NCBI GenBank assembly: GCA_905221615.1
Contig: CAJNDT010005878.1
Span: forward strand, 392,001-456,000
Length of the DNA stretch: 64,000 nucleotides
Origin: Symbiodinium sp. CCMP2592
Lineage: Eukaryota; Sar; Dinophyceae; Suessiales; Symbiodiniaceae
Reading direction: 5' to 3'
How positions within the stretch are numbered: position 1 is the first letter of the stretch; the number at the start of each line of letters is the position of its first letter. The position numbers and the translations under genes were made by a program. Positions 51,568-62,358 of the stretch are shown here, one piece after another. The notes beneath the pieces were generated by a model. The model worked only from the letters and a program-made list of their open reading frames with translations, ran no database searches and had not been told where the DNA came from.

Positions 51568-52757
51568 CTGCGTTGTTATTTACCGTCGTTGCAGCTGCTT
51601 ATAACTCGAAGATGCGTACGGCAGTTTATCTGCACCTCGCAATGACCTCATGCCATATCCGATGCAACAATATGCGGACATGAACAAATCTAGCCCTGCA
51701 TCGTTTGAGCACTGGGGGCTGCGCATCAGCAGCAAAGCACCCCAAGCCACCAAGCGACAAAGCTTCTGCACAAACTCGTCAGCTGCATTGCACTGCTCTG
51801 GCTAAGGGCTTGCGGGCCGGCCTGCAGTCAGTCGTCTTTTGCGGCTCATGACTTCGATCACCTGGCAACAGATAACAACATAGTGCTGAAACGTCAATGC
51901 GCATGCAGCCATCAGAGTTGCACATTCAGCCAACAGCATCGTCAACAAGATCTCAGCGCAAGGCCGCAACATTAACCAAGAGCAGGGCACGCAACAGTTG
52001 ATGTTTTGGATCGAAACTGATTTCTTCGAATCGCAGCCGCACCGAGTAGCTGCGATTGTAGCACACTGAAAGTCTTTGTTCAAGGCAAAAGAGTCCAACG
52101 ATGATGGGAGGCCAACTTTAAAAGACCCTGATGTTATGCGAACCCTACTCCCTACTAAACCCCATATCCCTTTGAAAGTGGCCTACCATCAAACAACCGT
52201 CCCTTTTGGAGGTTTGTTGTTAGACTGTACACGGAAGTTTCCAGCAGGAATCTTTCAATTTCCTCTCGGGCAACATATTAGATCACTATACGGCCACGTA
52301 TTTACGCTCGGCTCCCTGCAGTGGGGCCGTTTGCTGCAGTATCCTACATGGCTCTCCTTCGGCTCCCGCATGGGGCCGCTTTCTTCCAACCTTTTCATAA
52401 TCTGTCCTCTGCTTCTTCGTGGTGTACTTGGCACACCTAAGAGGTACGAAGACTCGCTTCATCCCAAGCTTGTCATACTGCGCGCCCAATTCCTCATCCT
52501 CCAGTATCGTAGGGAGCATCGTCCACCACGTGTCCCGGACACGCGTCCACCCTACACGGAAAACCATTGACCAATCCTCGGACCAGTGTCTTCCCACGGA
52601 TCCATCACGATTGCACTTCAGGAGCTTGAGTCGCCCGTCCATGCCCAGGCCTGGCTGAGTGGATGAACTTGGTCAGTGAGGTGCCGCACACAGCTTGAGC
52701 CCAAGCTGTTGCATGTTTCATCATAAGTGCAAGCAACCGAATCCAAGTGACTTTGAA
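51568..52757. other. Stretch with weak minus-strand frames
   Basis: Frames at 51802-52098 and 52286-52642 (minus) have no recognised motif. The latter includes VFVPLRCAKYTTKKQRTDYE and could be an exon. No repeat detected. Confidence 0.35.
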
Positions 52758-52893
52758 GGATCCCGACCAACCGACCAAGCAAGGACTTCAAGGATCCCAA
52801 CCAATCGACCAAGCAAGGACTTCAAGGATCCCGACCAACCGACCAAGCAAGGACTTCAAGGATCCCGACCAACCGACTAAGCGAAGTCAACAA
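52758..52893 (+). repeat. 34-bp tandem repeat
   Basis: Units begin at GGATCC at 52758, 52792, 52826 and 52860 (spacing 34) and contain CCGACCAACCGACCAAGCAA. Confidence 0.93.
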
Positions 52894-53147
52894 AAGGCAC
52901 TACTGAGATCCTGGCTCCAATTTCAAAGCCGCCGGATCCTTTCTCCATGCAGGCAGCAACAACAAGAAGCAAACACGAGCATGCCAGGTTCAAGCGTCAG
53001 CAGTTGGCAGCTTTTTTTTCCCAAGTCTGCGCTAGGCCGAACGCTCCTGACATCTCATCTACATCACTTATTCAACCTGTTCCTTTTACTCGGCGGCGAT
53101 CGGGCCGCCGAGGGCGAGGTCGCCATGGCCATGGGGGTCCTCGGCTG

Positions 53148-53250
53148 TCGTCGTTGTAGTAGTAGTAGTAGTAGAAGTAGCAGTAGCAGTGGCACAGTAT
53201 ATTTGCCCCAAGCGACCCACCGGTGCCATCCGTGGCCGGGGTCCTCGGCT

Positions 53251-53281
<31 letters not shown>

Positions 53282-53335
53282 CAGTAGCAGTTGCGGCAGT
53301 AGCAGTAGCAGCAGCAGTAGTAGTAGTAGTGAGTA
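53148..53335. repeat. Two (TAG/CAG)n microsatellites in a duplicated context
   Basis: Runs at about 53153-53192 and 53251-53330, each preceded by GGGGTCCTCGGCTGT, so the surrounding ~100 bp is itself duplicated. Confidence 0.85.
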
Positions 53336-53524
53336 TATTTTTGTTCCCAGCGACTGCGTGGCGCCCGGCTGCGACGTCGGCGAGGTTTGCCTTGGCTGGT
53401 TTTCGGGCTTTGGGTTAGGGGGTTTCGAGCTTGGTTTTGGACAAGCGGGATGCCCTGTGCCGACGGAGGATACGGCAAGCCGACGTGCTGCATCCTCGGT
53501 TTAAGGTTCAAGGGTTTAGTATTT

Positions 53525-53840
53525 AGCTGGGGTGATACGGAATTTACACGCCAAGCGGCTGCGTGCGCAACCATGGGGGCGTCCCCGGCGGCGTCAAGGT
53601 TAGGGCCCTTGGCTGCATGATGGAAGAGCTGGGGTGATACGGAATTTACACGCCAAGCGGCTGCGTGCGCAACCATGGGGGCGTCCCCGGCGGCGTCAAG
53701 GTTAGGGCCCTTGGCTGCATGATGGAAGTTAACGGGTTTAGCTGGGGTGATACGGAATTTACACGCCAAGCGGCTGGAACAATGGGGGCGTCCCCGGCGG
53801 CGTCAAGGTCATGGACCTTGGCTGCATGATGGAAGTTAAC
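53525..53840 (+). repeat. About 102-113 bp tandem repeat, three units
   Basis: Units begin AGCTGGGGTGATACGGAATT at 53525, 53627 and 53740. They share TGCATGATGGAAG ends, and the third has an internal deletion. Confidence 0.9.
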
Positions 53841-54079
53841 AGCTATACCCTAAAAAAAAAGCCAAGCTGCTGGAACGGCGGCGTGCCCAGCTCCGACGGG
53901 GTTATCGGGATAAACGTCCCATTTGGCGGCGTCCGGGGTTCCGGGCTTTGAGGGTTTAGGGCGAGGGCACGGATCCTGACCAGGAAATGCCAAGCGGCGT
54001 CACATCGATAACCACCGGCGGCCTTTGCATAGAAAGGGGCGTCCTCGGCTTCACCATAGACAGAGAGAGCCATTGAGTT

Positions 54080-54082
<3 letters not shown>

Positions 54083-54112
<30 letters not shown>
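54083..54112. repeat. (GA)n run
   Basis: Short pure dinucleotide run. Confidence 0.9.
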
Positions 54113-54114
<2 letters not shown>

Positions 54115-54632
54115 AGGAAAGCGAGTGATAAATTTCAATGAGCTCTCACCGAGGAGAAAACAGAAGCCCAGGCACATCGCTGCCGGTCTCGGCCGCATCA
54201 TTGTCTGCGACATCCTGAAGGGGGTCGATCGATCATGTTTACAGGACTTAGGTGGTTTTTTTTAACGGTTTTAGCTAGGGAGCTGGTGTTTTGAGCTAGG
54301 TTTTGCCAAGAAGCCGAAAGAAAGCTTCGGGCGGTGGTGTCGTTGGCTGGGCCGGACCCCTTAGGGTTGAAGGCCCGGGGCACGTAGAGAGAACGATCGA
54401 GACAGAGCCAAGCGACAAGACATCCATCATCGACCAGGGCGGCGTCATGGGCCTTAGGTGGCTTTAACGGTTTTAGGGTTATGGTGTTTTGAGCTAGGTT
54501 TTGCCAAGAAGCATGAATGCTTCAGGCGGAGTTTCACCCCCCGGCGGAGCGTAGGGCCACATGATCGATGATGGAGAATTTGAACTGGCGAGGAAGTATG
54601 GGGACAGAAAGAGGCTATGCATGAAGTTCGCT

Positions 54633-55290
54633 AATTTCGCAGAGGCACGGCGCCATGACTCCGAAGCCCACGGAACCCCGGGAGGATGGTGTCCTTAAGG
54701 GTGTCCTTAGTGTCGGGCATTAACGCTTGGTTAAGGCGTGCAATATCAAGAACTTCGCCAAAGCACTGCCCATTGCCATGTCCCGATGAACCCATGGAGG
54801 ATGTTGTCCTGGGCGGGTGATCGCATTATGGCTGAAGGGTTTACGCTCGCAATTTTCGCAAAGGCACTGCCCAGTGCCATAGGCTCCTCGTCCACCCCTT
54901 GCCATGCCCAGCGTCCTTGGGTTCGGCAAGTATGGTTATAAGGGGTTTCAAGTTAATTAATTTAATTTCGCAGAGGCACGGCACCATGACTCCGGGGCCC
55001 ACGGAACCCAGGGAGGATGTTGTCCTTAGTGTCGGGCATTAACGCTTGGTTAGGGCGTGCAATATCAAGAACTTCGCCAAAGCACTGCCCAGTGCTTTGT
55101 CCCGAGGAACCCATGGAGGATGTTGTCCTGGGCGGGTGATCGCATTATGGCTGAAGGGTTTACGCTCGCAATTTTCGCAAAGGCACTGCCCAGTGCCAAA
55201 GGCTCCTCGTCCACCCACTGCCATGCCCAGCGTCCTTGGGTTCGGCAAGTATGGATATAAGGGGTTTCAGGTTAATTTAATTTCGCAAAG
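54633..55290 (+). repeat. About 330-bp tandem duplication with internal hairpins
   Basis: 54633-54958 and 54964-55290 are near-identical, with the shared start AATTTCGCAGAGGCACGG. Each unit contains the perfect palindrome GGCACTG-CC-CAGTGCC (about 54863 and 55181); the second also has AGCACTG-CC-CAGTGCT (about 55080). Mirrored minus-strand frames in both copies are by-products. No gene recognised. Confidence 0.88.
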
Positions 55291-56980
55291 GCACCGGCCG
55301 TGGCCGACCTCAATCCATCTTCCATGTTGCATCTGCCAAACCTGACAGCACTCGAACCGTATGGTTTCGGGTTTAGGGTTTGAGGGTTTTCGGGTTTAGG
55401 GTTTTTCGGAATTAAGGGCAGTCGAGCCGCGCCCGTCAGTGATGGAGGCGTTAGGGCAGGCGGCGACGGCGGCAGCGGCAGCGCTCCATCAGGCGGCGAC
55501 GGCGCCAGCGGCAGCGCTCCATCAGCAGGTGCAGGCAAAGCCCTGCACCCGCGGCGGTTCTCAATGGGAAGCATGAATGCTTCCTATTGATTATTTTGGT
55601 GCTGCCTGGAGCATGCCTATGCTTGTACATGATGCACATGGAATGGCTCCTCTGCCATGGAGCCCGCTATGCGCATCGTCAAGCAAGCTTGCACAACCGA
55701 CCAACCGACCATGCATTGAATGCAAGTCATAAGCACAAGCTCGGTCCTTCTTCCTCACAGTCGATGATCTCGATGACGATGGATCAAGTACCTGCGACCG
55801 GCCAGGTGTGAAGCAAGGAATAAAGAAGATCCGGGAGCCCAGGGTGGCACGCACTCGCGATGGAGGTCGTCGATGATGCCATGCCTTAAGGCCCTCGATC
55901 GAGCACTATGGGCGAGGCAATTGCATGGTATAACTACCGTGAATATCTGCTGTGGAATATTTGTACACAGGTGTATTCCAGCAGTGCCTTTGATCTAGGC
56001 TGCCGAGGCAGACTCTAGACTTTAGAGCGATTACGACAAATGCCTTCGGGCAAACAAGCACAAAATCAATCTTTGGTCAAGCATATTTGCAACCAACCTG
56101 AAGTGCACAGGCAAACCAATGTCGCATTTTGCGGTTCCCTCGGGCATTCAATCACTTCCCCTACTGGATTCCAACAAGTCATGTACACCTCCAGGCCGAG
56201 CGCTTGCATGAACGGCGCTGGCAGATTTCCAACAATTGAAGCTCCTGGAGAGCAGCACCTGATCCTCCAAAACCGATAGACGATCCATCACTGAGTTCAA
56301 AAGCCAATTGGTGCGCAAGGAGATCCTGATGATTTGAAGCTGCATGCTGTGCGCATGCCTACCCACCACACTCAGTGTGTCGGTACTCCAGGAATGATCA
56401 CTGACCTCCTCACCAGTCAGCTCTGGGACCGCCGCGGATTGTTCGCCCATCTTGAGGCCTAGAGTAGAATGCTCCAGGAATTAAGCCACATCTGACTTAT
56501 TCTCCCACGCTCTGAGATACGCACGGGTGGGATTTAGCGAGGCAGAGTGCCTACGGCCTTCAATGCTCTTCGCAGCTGCGGCATATTGCGGGACTTCTGT
56601 ACAGACTCGACAGACCTACGGCTTCAAATGATCTATATGCAGCTTCGCACAACCAACAAGCCAGGCCAATCAAAGCAACTAGGCACCCGATCGACCAAAC
56701 GAGCAAGCACGCCAAGCCATGAGTCGCAACCAAGCATGCAAGCACAACAACCGACCAAGCGAACAAGCTGTACAGCAAGCCTTCAAGCAATCAACCAACC
56801 GACCGACCGACTGAAAACAAGCGGCTAGTTAGCAAGCCTTCAAGCAATCAACCAACCGACCGACCGACTGAAAACAAGCGGTTAATTAGCTGTACACTCG
56901 TGCACTCTGACCAGCCACACGCGCAAGACGTACACGCTGCAACACTCAACCGACCCAAGCCAAGCACTCGCAACACAAGG
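55291..56980. other. Gene-free stretch with small repeats
   Basis: A ~30-bp GC-rich unit (GGCGGCGACGGCG with GCAGCGCTCCATCA) is duplicated at about 55460-55525. A ~45-bp unit with ACCAACCGACCGACCGACTG is duplicated at about 56780-56885. One opposite-strand 13-bp word is at 56541. No convincing gene. Confidence 0.5.
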
Positions 56981-56984
56981 CTTC

Positions 56985-57140
56985 GGAGGCTCTCGGTGCT
57001 AAGGCTCTCGGTGCTAGGGCTCTCGGTGCTTAAGGCTCTCGGTGCCAAGGCTCTCGGTGCTAGGGCTTTCGGTGCTAAGGCTTTCGGTGCTAAGGCTCTC
57101 GGTGCTAAGGCTCTCGGTGCTTGGGAGGCTCTCGGTGCTT
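56985..57140 (+). repeat. 15-bp minisatellite
   Basis: About ten units of AGGCTCTCGGTGCTA with C/T and A/G variation. The 15-bp period keeps frames open, so overlapping frames are not evidence of coding. Confidence 0.92.
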
Positions 57141-57282
57141 CCGGGCTTCAGCTTCCGCAGTCTACGATGGGGTCCCGAGGCTATTCTGGCAGGCGGCGCT
57201 CAATGCTGCCAAACCTGCCCTGGCTTTCGGAGCTCGGCTCGGCTATATATAGGGCTTCTCGATCAGTTACCCCCAGCGTATA

Positions 57283-57600
57283 CTGTCCCAGCGGTTAATC
57301 CCAGCAGTTATTTCTCCCAGCGGTTAATCCCAGCGGTTAATCCCAGCGGTTATTTCTCCCAGCGGTTAATCCCAGCGGTTAATTGCCCCAGCGGTTAATC
57401 CCAGCGGTTATTTCTCCCAGCGGTTAATCCCAGCGGTTATTTCTCCCAGCGGTTAATCCCAGCGGTTAATTGCCCCATCGGTTAATCCCAGCGGTTAATT
57501 CAAAATCCCAGCGGTTAATTCCACATCCCAGCGGTTATTTGATATCCCAGCGGTTAATTTAGCATCCCAGCGGTTAATACCACGTCCCAGCGGTTAATTA
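57283..57600 (+). repeat. CCCAGCGGTTAAT box array, right
   Basis: About 19 copies of CCCAGCGGTTA(A/T)T at 14-24 bp spacing with linkers such as TCT, TTGCC and TGATAT, in the same orientation and format as the array at 32988. It runs into the right terminal repeat. Confidence 0.93.
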
Positions 57601-57629
57601 ACCGACGTAACGCGTTGCACAATGTCCCA

Positions 57630-57660
57630 TCGGTTATTAACCGACGTAGGGCTGTCCAGG
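57630..57660 (-). repeat. Right terminal inverted repeat of the block
   Basis: Inner quasi-palindrome TCGGTTATTAACCGA (57630-57644) and outer GGGCTGTCCAGG (57649-57660), mirror of 32927-32957. Confidence 0.7.
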
Positions 57661-58033
57661 GACGTTGCATCTCTTCAGGGGTCAAGTTCTCAAGGGTGAC
57701 CAGAACAATGCGGCCCTCCCTAACAGTAACCACATCCGGCTCGAAGTTGATCATGATCGGGGTCTCCATAATGTCCAACGCTTCTGCCACAGCTTGGGCA
57801 ATCTCAAACTCATGTCGCGCAGGGGCGGGAGGTCTTGGGAAAGGTGGCTGATTCACAGGTGTTGGCGGCGGCGGACCCCTGGGTGGCCCTGGCACTCTGC
57901 CTTCCGCCCCACCGCCTTCTTCACCAATGCCATTCACACCGGTTGGCGGCACTCTACGAGGCCGTCGCTTCGGAGTCCTCACCCGGCCGATCCTCCCCGC
58001 TGCTGCCGGTTTGGCCTTCGGTTTCGGTGCCAT
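57661..58033 (-). CDS. 5' part of a gene split by the 24.7-kb block
   Basis: ATG at 58033 opens a basic N-terminus (MAPKPKAKPAAAGRIG, then KRRPRRVPP), one Glu-Gly-Arg-Val-Pro unit (57891), a Pro-rich linker, and a short folded-looking segment (EIAQAVAEALDIMETPIMIN). At 57661 the frame enters the terminal repeat and box array and stops at 57554. With the block and one GA removed it continues in phase into 32924-32440. The basic start could act in nuclear targeting or nucleic-acid binding (inference). Not recognised by family. Confidence 0.6.
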
Positions 58034-59529
58034 GGTGCTTAACTTTAAATATCTTTGATCCAACAAGCTGCAAGCAACTATATGTGTTGGATAGTACGAA
58101 CAGGTACTAGAAGTTGATTGTCATGTCCGTTTCAATACCACATGCAATAGGTTCCACTGGACGACACAAGCATTTATGCACATGATCATTAGATTAACAC
58201 ATATTTGAAGACAGAGTGCTATTAATAGATGATGTAGTTTAATGTTCGAAAGCAGTATGCCCAATAATAAGTGTATGCATATAATCCATACATATATCTA
58301 TATGTATGTATGTATGTTATACATATACCTAGGTCTATGTGTAAACTTACCACACACAGTAACGGTTTAGGGTTTAAAAGAGCTTCAGGGTTTTAGGTTT
58401 TAAGGAGGTCCATGGTTTAAAGGTACTTCAAGGCAGAGTGCCACCTAGTTTATGCTTAATCATAAGATGTGTTACTACTCGTAGGGATTTGGTTGGGTTA
58501 GCTGGACTGTGCCGATTCAATGGGATTCGATATTGTATAACTAGCTCCCAAGATTCAATAAGCTCCAACAAGACTTTTGGGAGGGGATGCTACATGTGTG
58601 CAATTGTCTGGTACAGGGTCGGTGTGCCTTCAAAACGTGATGGCCCGAACACTAAGATTCAATAAGATTTTTTCGGGTAGTCCACAATCCTGCAAATGTC
58701 TTCTAAGATTCAATAAGATTTTTTGGGCGAGCTGGAGGCTGTGTCCCTTGTAAAACCGATAAGATTCAATAAGATTCAATAAGATTCAATAAGATTCAAT
58801 AAGATTCAATAAGATTCAATAAGATTCAATAAGATTCAATAAGATTTTTTCGGGGTAGGCCACAATTGTACAAATGTCTTCTAAGATTCAATAAGATTCA
58901 ATAAGATTTTTTGGGGCGATCTGGAGTCGTGTCCCTTTTAAAAATGATGGACCAATAAGATTCAATAAGATTCAATAAGATTCAATAAGATTCAATAAGA
59001 TTCAATAAGATTCAATAAGATTCAATAAGATTTTTCCGGGGCATGCCACAAGTGTCACAAATGTCTTCTAAGATTTTGCAGGGCCTGTGGGGCGGTATGG
59101 GGATGGTGTCCCTTCAAAGGCCATATGTTTTTTTAAACACGGATGCACCCCATTGCAGACTTCCGTGGTCCTTTGTTGGGTCCCTCCCAACTGGTGTTCT
59201 AGGACAGGTTGGATCCTGCCTTTGGCGCGGATTTGTCCACAGGCATCTGCAGTATCCTTGTGAAATCGACAGACCGCCTGGGATTACAAAGAGACATACA
59301 TTCCTGATGGCATAATGCAACACAAGGCAACACAATCATGTCAATACATAATGATCATGGAACACATGTTACAACCCATGGCACTCCGCCTTCAGAAACA
59401 TGTCTGTGACAATGGCATTGCCACACCTCCAAAATTAATAAGACTCGAGGCCACATCACCGACAACACATACACATGAGCCAGTTATTGTGGCACTCTGC
59501 CTTGTTACCGAGCCACCTTGTCGACGCAA
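58034..59529. repeat. Spacer with AATAAGATTC decamer arrays in higher-order units
   Basis: The decamer AATAAGATTC forms runs at about 58758-58845, 58880-58910 and 58945-59030. Each long run ends in AAGATTTTTTCGGGG followed by CCACA...AAATGTCTTCTAAGATT and GTGTCCCTT words, so a higher-order unit of about 180-190 bp occurs three times (from about 58663, 58840 and 59025). A (TATG)n run lies at 58290-58320. One opposite-strand 13-bp word is at 58431; copies in the usual orientation are at 59380 and 59491. No gene seen. Confidence 0.8.
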
Positions 59530-61153
59530 TCAGTCCACCACGGGGTCGTTGACCTCAGGAGCTTCCTCTTCACGAGTGCGGTCGTCAACGAGTTGAGCTT
59601 GTATTTCCTGAACGATTGCGTCCACATCATTAGCATCATCTTCGACAGGAACAGGGGCATTGCTTCCCGTGGACCCCCTCGGACCCAAAAAGAACCTTGC
59701 CATAGAGGCTGAGCTCGCACACTTGAGAGGGCAAGCGGTGGCCTTGTTCCGCCCGGTCGACTCACAGTATCGATTGATACATTCGCTGTGAAAGAGGTGG
59801 CCACACGATAGCGCTTCCAATGCCTGCATTCCAGGGAAGCAACAGAAAAAGACACGTCATGTGAGAGGTACTGTTCTGAGGATTAGTGGAATGTACAAAC
59901 AGGACAGGCACCACTATCAATGGTTCATTAACCAAAGGCAAACGAAACCAGCCTGCCTGGCCCGGGTGCATCTCCGAATGGCAAATGACACAGAGGTCCT
60001 GGTTCCACCGGTTCGCAGGTCTGCTCGACTCATTCGGAGCATCCTCCTCCTCCTCCTCAAAGAAGGCACTGTCGTCGGCCTCGCCCTCGACCTCGGCCTC
60101 GACCTCGGCCCCGGCCTCGACCTCGGCCCCGGCCTCGGCCATGACCTCATCATCGACCTCGACTGCGACCTCGTCCTGCGACTCTGTGTTTGGTGCCGTC
60201 GCCCTGGCCTTGGACTTGGCCTTGGCTTTCGACTTGCCCTTGGCTTTTGCTTTGGCTTTCGACTTGGGTGTCGCAAAGGGCACAACGGCATTCACGTCAG
60301 CACCAGCTGTCGAGTCACTGTTCGTGGAGGTGTCTGGCCCTGGCAACTCAACTGTTTGAGGTGCAGTGGTCACTTCTGCAGGAGGCATGACGATCTCCTG
60401 ATCGGGCCTGATCTCTGCCTCTGCCGGCGCTAGACCATCGTCATCCATGGCAGGAGCATTCCCATCAACTGGCACTCTGCCTTCCACAACCCTCGGCACT
60501 CTGTCTTGTTCACTTCCTGCAGCCTGGCTGCCTTCGGTTGCCTGGCTTGCATTGGAACCCGGAACGGCATGAGGGGAGGCAGGCGGCTGTTGAATCGGCA
60601 CTCTGCCTTGTTCCCCAGCCGGGCTGCGACCCACAGCCTGGCTTGGATTGGAACTAGGAGCAGTCGTTGGCAAAGGACCAGAACGGACCACGTCTGGCAC
60701 TCTGCCTTCCGACGGCGGAACCGTTGGCGGGGCAGCTGGAGCAGGACTCGGATTGAAACTGAGACGTCCCTGCGTCTCAGTGGACTGCCTTGCTCTCGCT
60801 CTACGCCTGGCATAGGTCGTGACATCCTCGGTCATCCATGTGGACTGCCATCCACACTCCAAGGCAACCCTGTCAACAGAATGCTCAGACATATTCACCC
60901 CCATTCCCAGAACCGGTTTGGCTATGCGGTTCCAACTGCTGCTATCGCAGAGGGATTGACGCTTATGGGCATTCGCACATCGCTGACCAAGCAAGCTGTA
61001 TTTGCTATCGACCCTGAGTTCACTGACCTTTGTGGTCGGCTTCAGATTGGTCAATATGAAGAGCAGTTGCAGCGCTGTTTGTTGTGGCAGGTCAGCCGTG
61101 ACCGCAGCATCCCATGCACTATGAACTCGCTCGAGCAGAGCTTTCACCTTCAC
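59530..61153 (-). CDS. RING-H2 finger protein, two exons (3' part of gene)
   Basis: Exon 61153-59957 and exon 59823-59530 join in phase across a 133-bp intron. The join creates a complete RING-H2 site: CVIC, 14 residues, C-x-H-x2-H-x2-C (CGHLFHSEC), 15 residues, CPLKC. RING-H2 proteins are usually ubiquitin ligases. The N-terminal part has helices (LLERVHSAWDAAV), an Arg-rich patch, a Pro/Ser-rich linker with several Gly-Arg-Val-Pro units (60696, 60597, 60495, 60471), a Lys/Ala-rich stretch (about 60190-60270) and an acidic repeat (about 60060-60160). There is no ATG at the upstream end, so an earlier exon is expected. The stop is at 59530-59532. Confidence 0.75.
59824..59956 (-). other. GC-AG intron in the RING gene
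   Basis: Donor CCAG|GCAGGC and acceptor TGCAG|GCATTGG share CAGGCA across the junctions, a repeat typical of dinoflagellate introns. Length is 133 bp. Splicing here is supported because it alone completes the RING zinc site. Confidence 0.78.
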
Positions 61154-61213
61154 CTCAGTCAGTAAGGCTTATCTAGGCTTTGTGGGGGGAGGGTTCAGGG
61201 ATCATTGCTGACC

Positions 61214-61648
61214 TTAGGGATACTCTGTTGATTGACAAGCAGCCAGAGGGATCGAACGCAATGTCGTGGCGCTTCTCGGGATTGCATCTGCATCGGTAGT
61301 GGACGTTGCCAGCCGATCAATCCCGATCGTTGCTGCTTGCCTTGCTCTGTTCTTCTTGGTTTCCTTACGAATCCTCCTCACTTCTTGGTCTTCTGATTCC
61401 GACGAGGAGGAGTCGTTGGCACTCTGCCTTGATTCACCCACAGCAGCCATCTGCTGCTGTTGCTGCATTTGCTGCATCTGCTGCATTTGCTGCATCTGTT
61501 GCTGCTGCTGCATCTGTTGCTGCTGTTGCAACATGAAAGGGTTCATCATGGCCAGTGGGTTGTTCATTCCCATTGCTGGGTTCATTGCCCCCGGCATTGG
61601 GAACATCATCTGATCACTCACACGAGCGCTCTTCCTCGACTTTCCCAT
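61214..61648 (-). CDS. Met/Gln-rich low-complexity protein
   Basis: ATG at 61648 starts MGKSRKSARVSDQMMFPMPG. A Met/Asn/Pro stretch follows, then a Gln/Met run (about 61440-61540), an acidic Ser patch (SSSSESEDQE) and a basic segment RRIRKETKKNRARQ that could be a nuclear signal. The 13-bp word at 61418 is read as Arg-Gln-Ser-Ala, not Gly-Arg-Val-Pro. It may be the first exon of the RING gene just downstream on the same strand, or a separate gene; no splice join could be proved. Another copy of the word lies just upstream of the ATG (61669). Confidence 0.45.
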   Translation of the reverse strand: MGKSRKSARVSDQMMFPMPGAMNPAMGMNNPLAMMNPFMLQQQQQMQQQQQMQQMQQMQQMQQQQQMAAVGESRQSANDSSSSESEDQEVRRIRKETKKNRARQAATIGIDRLATSTTDADAIPRSATTLRSIPLAACQSTEYP

Positions 61649-61777
61649 TGCTCTCGGCGACTGTCTCTGGCACTCTGCCTGGAAGCACCACTGCAGCACT
61701 AAGGGACTCGATCTTGAACACACATATGTTGATTGCGGCCAGGTCAAGAAATTCTTGCGCATCCACTCACTAGTCAC

Positions 61778-62358
61778 TAGAGTCCGTACACACTACGTGG
61801 CATGGTCCCATCAACGGCCAGATAGCAAGCGTTTCAGCTTCCACAACTCACAATCACTTGCATCATGCATTCCAGCCTTGCCATAGTAGCCAACCACCTT
61901 GGACGCCAGCACCTGAAAGGTTTTATGGGGCTGTCACAGGAAACCAAGGTTGAACCAATCAATTCACAGGCACAGTAATTAATCCATCGAGTTACTGCCG
62001 ACATGACTGTATGCATAGGCATCGTCTTTGTTTTCCAAAACGGCAAGCTGAAATGTGCCAGATCAGACGGACTGCAAAAGTGACAACATTCAAACGCCCC
62101 AAGAAATGCGATTTCACATTGGCACTCTGCCTTTCCGGCACTCTGCCTAGTGACAGCGACACAAAAATGAATCTGAACAGGCCACACTGTTTGGTGGCAC
62201 TCTGCCTTAGTCACACCGAGAACTCTCTGGCACTCTGCCTTGTGAAAGTCCCCAGTGCCCAAGGACGAATGGGATGAAGAAGAGGAGGTCCACTAGATGG
62301 CTTTGTTTTGGCAACACAATTAATAAACCTACTCGCTCAGCTCAATCATTGACACTAA
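61778..62358. other. Spacer with four 13-bp words
   Basis: No gene recognised. The word begins at 62121, 62137, 62196 and 62229, a local cluster outside any obvious reading frame. Confidence 0.6.
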
